Source: an uncultured Caulobacter sp. (GTDB lineage: Bacteria; Pseudomonadota; Alphaproteobacteria; Caulobacterales; Caulobacteraceae). Taken from it: a stretch of DNA of 11,736 bases. The position numbers and the translations under genes are program-made. The stretch lies in the NCBI GenBank assembly GCA_937991555.1, contig CALKHU010000079.1, forward strand, positions 1 through 11,736. The letters are read 5' to 3'. The notes beneath the pieces were generated by a model that was given only the letters and a program-made list of their open reading frames with translations, was not told where the DNA came from and made no database searches. Shown piece by piece: positions 1 through 6,389 of this stretch (within the stretch, counting starts at the first letter, position 1; each line of letters begins with the position of its first letter).

Positions 1-1652
<1,652 letters not shown>

Positions 1653-1665
1653 CGTTCCGCCTCAT

Positions 1666-1714
1666 GGCGACGGAGCCCCGGGATATGACACAAGCCTGCC
1701 CGGGGACCGTCGCC
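1666..1714 (+). promoter_or_regulatory. Long GC-rich hairpin between dnaK and dnaJ
   Basis: An inverted repeat starts 13 bases after the dnaK stop. GGCGACGG (1666-1673) pairs with CCGTCGCC (1707-1714), and inside it CCCCGGG (1676-1682) pairs with CCCGGGG (1699-1705). That makes 15 base pairs with a small AG/A internal bulge and a 16-base loop. No T-tract follows, so it is not a classic intrinsic terminator. A likely role, by inference, is to stabilise the dnaK mRNA 3' end or to attenuate readthrough so that DnaJ is made in smaller amounts than DnaK. The fold is seen in the sequence; the function is not. Confidence 0.7.
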
Positions 1715-1717
1715 GCC

Positions 1718-1795
1718 GCCTTCGCGAAGGCAGAAGTCCCGTCCCTCTCGTCCGGCCCGATCTTCGCTCCGGCGCCGCACTTGCAGAGGGACGGG
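1718..1795 (+). repeat. Two further inverted repeats in the dnaK-dnaJ gap
   Basis: Directly after the large hairpin lies a perfect 14-base palindrome, GCCTTCGCGAAGGC (1718-1731). It is followed by a 10-base inverted repeat: CCCGTCCCTC (1738-1747) pairs with GAGGGACGGG (1786-1795) across a 38-base spacer. Together with the hairpin at 1666-1714, most of the gap can fold. The final 43 bases before dnaJ (1796-1838) look largely unstructured and contain no recognisable Shine-Dalgarno sequence. I cannot tell whether these are RNA structures or DNA-level operators. Confidence 0.5.
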
Positions 1796-1838
1796 CGCTC
1801 TACCACTTCCAAAGACAAGCTTTTCCGAATGTCCGTCG

Positions 1839-2999
1839 ATGCGTGACTACTACGACATTCTCGGGGTCCAGCGGGGCTGCGACGAAGCGGCCCTGAAGAG
1901 CGCCTTCCGCAAGAAGGCGATGGAGCACCATCCCGACCGCAACGGCGGCTGCAGCGACGCCGAGCAGCGGTTCAAGGAGGTCAACGAGGCCTACTCGATC
2001 CTCTCGGACCCGCAGAAGCGCGCGGCCTACGACCGTTTCGGCCACGCCGGCGTCAACGGCATGAACGGCGGGGGCGGCGGCCAGCAGGGCTTCCACGACG
2101 TCCACGACATCTTCAACGAGGTCTTCGGCGACGCGTTCGGCGAGATGTTCGGCGGCGGCCGCCGTCGCCAGAACAACGGCCCGGCCCGCGGCGCGGACCT
2201 GCGCTACGACCTCGAGATCACCCTCGAGCAGGCCTACGCCGGCGCGGAGGTGGAGATCACCGTCCCGGCCTCGATCACCTGCGAGACCTGCGACGGCTCC
2301 GGCGCCCGGCCGGGGACCAGCCCCACGGTCTGCGGCGGCTGCGGCGGCGCCGGACGGGTGCGCGCCACCCAGGGCTTCTTCGCCATCGAGCGCACCTGCC
2401 CCCGCTGCGGCGGCTCGGGCAAGCTGGTCCTCGATCCCTGCCAGGATTGCCATGGCCACGGCCAGGTCCGGAAGGACCGCACCCTGTCCGTCCGCATCCC
2501 GGCCGGCGTCGACGACGGCGCGCGCATCCGCCTCGCCGGCGAGGGCGACGCCGGCCAGCGCGGCGGGCCGCGCGGCGACCTCTACATCTTCCTGTCGGTG
2601 GCCCCGCACGACCTTTTCGAGCGCGACGGCCTGGACCTGCTCTGCACCGTGCCGGTGGCCATGACCACCGCCGCGCTCGGCGGCGAGATCGAGGCGCCCT
2701 GCCTGCTGGGCGGCGAGAACTGCGACGGAAACTGCAGGATTCCGGTGAAGATCCCGGAAGGCGTGCAGACCGGCAAGACCATCCGCCTCAAGGGCCGCGG
2801 CATGCCGTCGCTGCGTTCCCGCGAACGCGGCGACCTGGTCGTCGAGCTGTTCGTCGAGACCCCGACCCACCTGAACGCCCGCCAGAAGGAGCTGATGCGC
2901 GAACTCGCCGAACTGTGCGGCGAGCAGCAGCATCCGAAGGCGGCCGGCTTCATGGGCAAGGCCCGCAAGTTCTGGGACGGCGTCACCGGCCAGGCCTGA
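1839..2999 (+). CDS. dnaJ: Chaperone protein DnaJ (type I Hsp40)
   Basis: Co-chaperone of 386 residues that stimulates DnaK ATPase activity and delivers clients. The J domain occupies residues 1-67, with HPD at 31-33. A Gly/Phe-rich linker covers about 68-115. Four CxxCxGxG zinc-binding repeats begin at C148, C165, C187 and C201 (CETCDGSG, CGGCGGAG, CPRCGGSG, CQDCHGHG). The C-terminal beta domains follow. The length and domain order are those of a full type I DnaJ. The start is chosen because MRDYYDILG is the family's usual N-terminus, but there is no clear Shine-Dalgarno sequence before it. One odd point is three extra cysteines in the C-terminal domain (C288, C295, C299). The gene probably reads through from dnaK, and a strong terminator follows 24 bases after its stop. 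Confidence 0.97.
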   Translation: MRDYYDILGVQRGCDEAALKSAFRKKAMEHHPDRNGGCSDAEQRFKEVNEAYSILSDPQKRAAYDRFGHAGVNGMNGGGGGQQGFHDVHDIFNEVFGDAFGEMFGGGRRRQNNGPARGADLRYDLEITLEQAYAGAEVEITVPASITCETCDGSGARPGTSPTVCGGCGGAGRVRATQGFFAIERTCPRCGGSGKLVLDPCQDCHGHGQVRKDRTLSVRIPAGVDDGARIRLAGEGDAGQRGGPRGDLYIFLSVAPHDLFERDGLDLLCTVPVAMTTAALGGEIEAPCLLGGENCDGNCRIPVKIPEGVQTGKTIRLKGRGMPSLRSRERGDLVVELFVETPTHLNARQKELMRELAELCGEQQHPKAAGFMGKARKFWDGVTGQA

Positions 3000-3023
3000 A
3001 TCGCCTTCCGCAACGGCCCCAAG

Positions 3024-3053
3024 GCCTCCGGCGCCGCGCCGGAGGCTTTTTTT
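3024..3053 (+). terminator. Rho-independent terminator of the dnaKJ unit
   Basis: GCCTCCGGC (3024-3032) pairs perfectly with GCCGGAGGC (3038-3046) around a five-base loop, and seven Ts follow directly (3047-3053). This is a classic intrinsic terminator. It ends the dnaK-dnaJ transcript and implies that the P450 gene downstream has its own promoter. Confidence 0.93.
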
Positions 3054-3066
3054 GTGTCCGCCATCG

Positions 3067-3080
3067 TGACACCTGCGTCA
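3067..3080. promoter_or_regulatory. Possible operator dyad upstream of the P450 gene
   Basis: TGAC and GTCA form a small dyad with a six-base spacer in the 71 bases between the dnaJ terminator and the P450 start, about 45 bases before the ATG. The P450-globin promoter must lie close by. A GTGACA element at 3066-3071 and CTATGT at 3091-3096 could be a poor -35/-10 pair, but the 19-base spacing is long. The dyad is short and could be chance. Confidence 0.25.
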
Positions 3081-3111
3081 TTTTCTGGCCCTATGTGAAC
3101 AATGACAAGAT

Positions 3112-3119
3112 AAGGGAGG
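3112..3119 (+). promoter_or_regulatory. Shine-Dalgarno sequence fixing the P450 start
   Basis: AAGGGAGG ends five bases before the ATG at 3125. It is the clearest ribosome-binding site in the window and settles the P450 start. No other in-frame start codon lies nearby. By contrast, the globin gene that follows has no such site. Confidence 0.85.
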
Positions 3120-3124
3120 CCGCC

Positions 3125-4426
3125 ATGGCGGACGGGTCGTTCGATTTCGGCAAGGCGCAGCGGGACAAGGCCGAGCGCCTGGCGGCCGCGCGGGAGCACG
3201 CGTACTCGATTCCGCTGGAAGAGATCGATGTCGCCAATCCCGAGCTGTGGATCACCGACACCCACTGGCCCTACTTCGAGCGGCTGCGGAAGGAAGACCC
3301 CGTCCACTACTGCCCGACCGGCCACGAGGAGGTCGGGCCCTACTGGTCGGTGACGAAGTTCAACGACATCATGGAGGTCGACACCTCCCACAACGTCTTC
3401 TCGTCGGACGCCTTCAAGGGCGGCATCACCCTGCGCAACTTCGACGAGGACTTCGTCCTGCCGATGTTCATCGCCATGGACCCGCCGAAGCATGACGTCC
3501 AGCGCAAGACGGTCTCGCCAATCGTCAGCCCGGCGAGCCTGATGCAGCTTGAGCCGATCATCCGCCAGCGCGCCGCCACCCTGCTCGACAGCCTGCCCGT
3601 CGGCGAGGAGTTCAACTGGGTCGACAAGATCTCGATCGAGCTGACCACCCAGATGCTGGCCACCCTGTTCGACTTCCCGTTCGAGGACCGCCGCAAGCTG
3701 ACCCGCTGGTCGGACGTGGCCACCGCCTCGCCGGAGAGCGGCATCATCGAGAGCGAGGAACAGCGCCGGATGGAGCTGTTCGAGTGCGTCGACTACTTCA
3801 CCCGCCTGTGGAACGAACGCGTCAACGCGCCGCCGAAGAACGACCTGATCTCGATGCTGGCCCACGGCGAGTCCACGCGGAACATGGACCGCATGGAATA
3901 CCTCGGGAACCTGATCCTGCTGATCGTCGGCGGCAACGACACGACCCGCAACTCGATCAGCGGCGGCCTGCTGTTCCTCAACGAGAACCCGGGCGAGTAC
4001 GACAAGCTGCGCGCCAACCCGGCGCTGATCCCGTCGATGGTGTCGGAGATCATCCGCTACCAGACGCCGCTGGCCTACATGCGCCGCACCGCGCTGCAGG
4101 ACTACAACCTGGGCGGAAAGACCATCAAGGAAGGCGACAAGGTCGCCATGTGGTACGTCTCGGGCAACCGCGACGACACGGCGATCGAGAACCCCGACCA
4201 GTTCATCATCGACCGTGAGCGGCCCCGCCACCACATGTCGTTCGGCTTCGGCATCCACCGGTGCGTGGGCAACCGCCTGGCCGAGATGCAGCTGCGCATC
4301 GTCTGGGAAGAGATTCTCAAGCGCTACCCGCGCATCGAGGTGGTGGGCGAGCCCAGGCGCGTCTACTCGAGCTTCGTGAAGGGCTACGAGAGCCTGCCGG
4401 CCGTCATCCCCGCCCGCGCGGGCTGA
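3125..4426 (+). CDS. Cytochrome P450, CYP153-like alkane/fatty-acid hydroxylase
   Basis: Soluble class I bacterial P450 of 433 residues. The CYP153 family uses O2 and two electrons to hydroxylate the terminal carbon of medium-chain alkanes, fatty acids or related chains. The CYP153 signature is strong, as I remember the family: PVHYCPTG and GPYWSVTKF near the N-terminus, FIAMDPPKHDVQRKTVSPIV, and HHMSFGFGIHRCVGNRLAE near the end. Key sites are the I-helix GGNDTTR (269-275) with D272-T273, the K-helix ExxR E308-R311, and the heme-binding loop FGFGIHRCVG (373-382) with C380 as thiolate ligand. There is no signal peptide or membrane anchor. The start is supported by AAGGGAGG at 3112-3119. The stop shares a base with the ATG of a globin gene. 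CYP153 genes are often beside a ferredoxin and its reductase, but neither is in this window. The family call is firm; the substrate is not deducible. Confidence 0.94.
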   Translation: MADGSFDFGKAQRDKAERLAAAREHAYSIPLEEIDVANPELWITDTHWPYFERLRKEDPVHYCPTGHEEVGPYWSVTKFNDIMEVDTSHNVFSSDAFKGGITLRNFDEDFVLPMFIAMDPPKHDVQRKTVSPIVSPASLMQLEPIIRQRAATLLDSLPVGEEFNWVDKISIELTTQMLATLFDFPFEDRRKLTRWSDVATASPESGIIESEEQRRMELFECVDYFTRLWNERVNAPPKNDLISMLAHGESTRNMDRMEYLGNLILLIVGGNDTTRNSISGGLLFLNENPGEYDKLRANPALIPSMVSEIIRYQTPLAYMRRTALQDYNLGGKTIKEGDKVAMWYVSGNRDDTAIENPDQFIIDRERPRHHMSFGFGIHRCVGNRLAEMQLRIVWEEILKRYPRIEVVGEPRRVYSSFVKGYESLPAVIPARAG

Positions 4427-4854
4427 TGCAGCCGGGCGACGAGGCCCTGGTCGTCCGCTCCCTGGAGCGGGCGGCCGAGCTCTGCGAGGACCTGACGCCG
4501 CTCGTCTACGAACGGCTTTTCCGGGCCCATCCCGGGATGGAGGCCCTCTTTGTCCGCGACACCAACGGCCAGGTGCGCGGCGAGATGCTGACCCGCGCCT
4601 TCGAGGCCATCCTCGACTTCGTCGGCGATCGCCGCTGGGCGGCGACTCTGATCCAGACCGAGGTGGTCAACCACGAGGGCTGGGATGTCCCGCGCGAGGT
4701 GTTCGGGGTCTTCTTCGGCATGGTGGCGAAGACGGTTGAGGCGCTGGTCGGGGACGGCTGGACGCCGGAGACCGACGCCGCCTGGACCCGGCTGCTGGCC
4801 GAGCTGGACTGGTACGTGAAGCACCCGGACCAACAGGTGTTGGCGGCTCGATAG
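4426..4854 (+). CDS. Single-domain globin
   Basis: Heme-binding protein of 142 residues in the globin family, resembling the globin domain of flavohemoglobins and Vitreoscilla hemoglobin. Visible landmarks: YERLFRAHPGMEALF (28-42), where F42 fits the invariant CD1 phenylalanine; helix E around EMLTRAFEAILDFV (53-66); NHEGWDV with H83 as the probable proximal F8 heme ligand; and a C-terminal G-H segment VEALVGDGWTPETDAAW. No FAD/NAD reductase domain follows, so it is not a full flavohemoglobin. The distal E7 residue is uncertain (M54 is one alignment choice). ATG overlaps the P450 stop as TGATG, with no Shine-Dalgarno sequence, so translation is probably coupled to the P450. Possible roles, by inference, are O2 supply, NO or peroxide protection, or redox service to the P450. 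The globin call is good; the role is unknown. Confidence 0.82.
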   Translation: MQPGDEALVVRSLERAAELCEDLTPLVYERLFRAHPGMEALFVRDTNGQVRGEMLTRAFEAILDFVGDRRWAATLIQTEVVNHEGWDVPREVFGVFFGMVAKTVEALVGDGWTPETDAAWTRLLAELDWYVKHPDQQVLAAR

Positions 4855-4859
4855 CGCCT

Positions 4860-4965
4860 TGCGTGCTTCGACACGCGCCTGCGGCGCTGCTCAGCATGAC
4901 GTGGGAGAGGAGCTTTCAAACGACGTCATCCTGAGCAGCCGCGCAGCGGCGTGTCGAAGGACGCA
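4860..4965. repeat. REP-like paired palindromic element
   Basis: Two 43-base arms, 4860-4902 and 4923-4965, are inverted copies differing at six positions, with a 20-base spacer. The shared core reads CTTCGACACG, then a small hairpin, then TGCTCAG and ATGACGT. Each arm has its own five-pair hairpin: GCGCC/GGCGC around TGC (4875-4887) in the left arm, and GCCGC/GCGGC around GCA (4938-4950) in the right. It lies in the convergent gap between the globin and trpS genes. It may serve as a bidirectional transcript end, although there is no T-tract. I recall similar CTTCGA...GGATGACG motifs as dispersed intergenic repeats in Caulobacterales; copy number in this genome cannot be checked here. Confidence 0.75.
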
Positions 4966-5011
4966 CGGCCCCGGCGGCGTTCGTCGCTCGCAATGGGCCA
5001 GGGTGAAAGCC

Positions 5012-6046
5012 CTACCCCTTCCAGAAGCCGACGATGTCGCGCACCTCGGCCACGGTCGGCGCCGCGACCTCGCGGGCCCGGGCCGCGCCCCTGGCCAGGA
5101 TGCGGTCGATCTCGGCGGGGTCGGCCAGGAAGCGGCGCATGGCCTCGCTCACCGGTCCGAGTTTCGCCACCGCCAGGTCGGCCAGCGCCGGCTTGAAGGT
5201 CCCGAAGCCCTTGCCGCCGAACTCGGCGATCACCTGCTCGCGGCTCATCTCCGCCAGGGCGCCGTAGATGCTGACCAGGTTGTCCGCCTCCGGACGAGCC
5301 GCCAGGCCTTCGACGGTCTCCGGCAGCGGCTCGGGGTCGGTCTTGGCCTTGCGGATCTTCTGGGCGATGGCGTCGGCGTCGTCGGTCAGGTTGATGCGCG
5401 AGTTGTCGGACGGGTCCGACTTGCTCATCTTCGCCGACCCGTCGCGCAGGCTCATGATCCGCGCGCCCGGCCCTTGGGTCAGGGGATCGGGCAGCGGGAA
5501 GAAACCCGGCCGCTCGAAGTCGTGGTTGAACTTCTGGGCGATGTCGCGGGTCAGCTCCAGGTGCTGCTTCTGGTCCTCGCCGACCGGCACATGGGTGGCC
5601 TTGTAGATCAGGATGTCGGCCGCCTGCAGCACCGGATAGGTGTACAGGCCGACCGAGCTGCGCTCCTTGTGCTTGCCGCTCTTCTCCTTGAACTGGGTCA
5701 TCCGGTCGAGCCAGCCGAGACGGGCGACGCAGTTGAAGATCCAGGCCAGTTCGGCGTGCTGCGGCACGGCCGACTGCGGGAAGATGGTCGCCTTGTCCGG
5801 GTCGAGCCCGGCGGCCAGGTAGGCGGCGGCGATCTCGCGCGTCTGGGCGGCCAGCAGGGCCGGGTCCTGCCAGACGGTGATGGCGTGCATGTCGGCGACG
5901 AAGATGAAGGTGTCCATCTCGTGCTGCAGGCGGGCGAACTTCACCAGCGCGCCGAGGTAGTTGCCGAGGTGCAGGGCGCCGGACGGCTGGACGCCGGAGA
6001 GCACGCGGACGGGGCCGGCGTAGGGAGCGGGAGCTTGGTCGGTCAT
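5012..6046 (-). CDS. trpS: Tryptophanyl-tRNA synthetase
   Basis: Class Ic aminoacyl-tRNA synthetase of 344 residues that charges tRNA-Trp in the cytosol. The HIGH-type motif is HLGN at residues 26-29, inside GVQPSGALHLGNYLGAL. The second ATP-binding signature is KMSKS at 206-210. VPVGEDQKQHLELTRDIA, which is typical of bacterial TrpRS, is also present. The length is normal. The ATG at 6044-6046 is chosen because the family's conserved N-terminus begins just after it; an in-frame ATG at 6103 would add 19 poorly conserved residues across a leader hairpin. The Shine-Dalgarno is weak (AAGAAG, about 8 bases upstream). It is the last of four leftward genes, but 343 bases and repeats separate it from murJ, so it may have its own promoter. 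Confidence 0.97.
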   Translation of the reverse strand: MTDQAPAPYAGPVRVLSGVQPSGALHLGNYLGALVKFARLQHEMDTFIFVADMHAITVWQDPALLAAQTREIAAAYLAAGLDPDKATIFPQSAVPQHAELAWIFNCVARLGWLDRMTQFKEKSGKHKERSSVGLYTYPVLQAADILIYKATHVPVGEDQKQHLELTRDIAQKFNHDFERPGFFPLPDPLTQGPGARIMSLRDGSAKMSKSDPSDNSRINLTDDADAIAQKIRKAKTDPEPLPETVEGLAARPEADNLVSIYGALAEMSREQVIAEFGGKGFGTFKPALADLAVAKLGPVSEAMRRFLADPAEIDRILARGAARAREVAAPTVAEVRDIVGFWKG

Positions 6047-6078
6047 GGGTCGGTCTTCTTGGAAATCAGGTCGTACAC

Positions 6079-6097
6079 GCGCGGACTCGATCCGCGC
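6079..6097 (-). promoter_or_regulatory. Hairpin in the trpS leader
   Basis: A perfect seven-pair stem with a five-base loop (GCGCGGA, CTCGA, TCCGCGC on the + strand) lies 33-51 bases upstream of the trpS ATG. The sequence includes a GANTC site (6084-6088), the target of the CcrM methylase in Caulobacter relatives. No Trp-rich leader peptide is visible, so it is not an obvious attenuator. The function is unknown. Confidence 0.4.
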
Positions 6098-6222
6098 CGG
6101 CAAGGCGGATGGGCGTCAGGCGCTGCGCCATCGGCGCGGGGTATGTGCCGCGAAGACCATGAAGGCTCGATACGGCGCCGCCGGGGTCAGGACAAGAGTT
6201 TGAGGCGCTGATCTCTCAGTCC
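6098..6222. other. Intergenic stretch with no recognised feature
   Basis: This is the central part of the 343-base gap between trpS and murJ (6047-6389). I see no gene, tRNA or convincing promoter in it. It may hold the trpS promoter, but no -35/-10 pair stands out on the - strand. Confidence 0.4.
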
Positions 6223-6362
6223 CTCTCCCCGTGGGAGAGGTGGCCCTGCGAAGCCCGTCAGGGCAAGCAGGGTCGGAGTGGGAGGCGCTGTCGCCAAGCG
6301 GTTTGCCTCGGTGCTTCCCACTCAGTCACGGCTTCGCCGCGACGGCTCTCCCACGGGGAGAG
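6223..6362. repeat. Two inverted copies of an intergenic palindromic repeat
   Basis: CTCTCCC-CGT-GGGAGAG (6223-6239) and CTCTCCC-ACG-GGGAGAG (6346-6362) are each perfect seven-pair hairpins and exact reverse complements of each other over 17 bases. The homology continues inward: GCGAAGCC (6248-6255) matches GGCTTCGC (6330-6337), and GAGTGGGA (6276-6283) matches TCCCACTC (6316-6323). The whole block is therefore two diverged copies of one element facing each other. The right copy starts 27 bases past the murJ stop and could stabilise its mRNA 3' end. I recall similar elements as common in Caulobacterales intergenic DNA. Confidence 0.72.
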
Positions 6363-6389
6363 CGACTTGTTCCTGGTCGTCCGCCGCGC

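Noticed and set aside
1781..1809. Possible separate promoter for dnaJ (TTGCAG with a downstream -10)
   Set aside because: No acceptable -10 at 16-18 bases, and no match to a heat-shock sigma-32 pattern.
2582..4258. A 558-codon open frame on the - strand antisense to dnaJ and the P450
   Set aside because: Shadow of two well-identified genes. It runs through the terminator and the P450 promoter region, and shows no domain.
4412..4423. Palindrome GCCCGCGCGGGC just before the P450 stop
   Set aside because: It lies in coding sequence for the Ala/Arg/Gly-rich tail; short GC palindromes are expected by chance at this base composition.
4426..4854. Truncated flavohemoglobin (hmp) pseudogene
   Set aside because: The frame is intact, ends cleanly, and has normal single-domain globin length. 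No remnant of a reductase domain is seen downstream.
4859..6211. A 450-codon open frame on the + strand antisense to trpS
   Set aside because: It starts inside the REP-like element, and its composition is typical of antisense shadow in GC-rich DNA. trpS on the other strand is certain.
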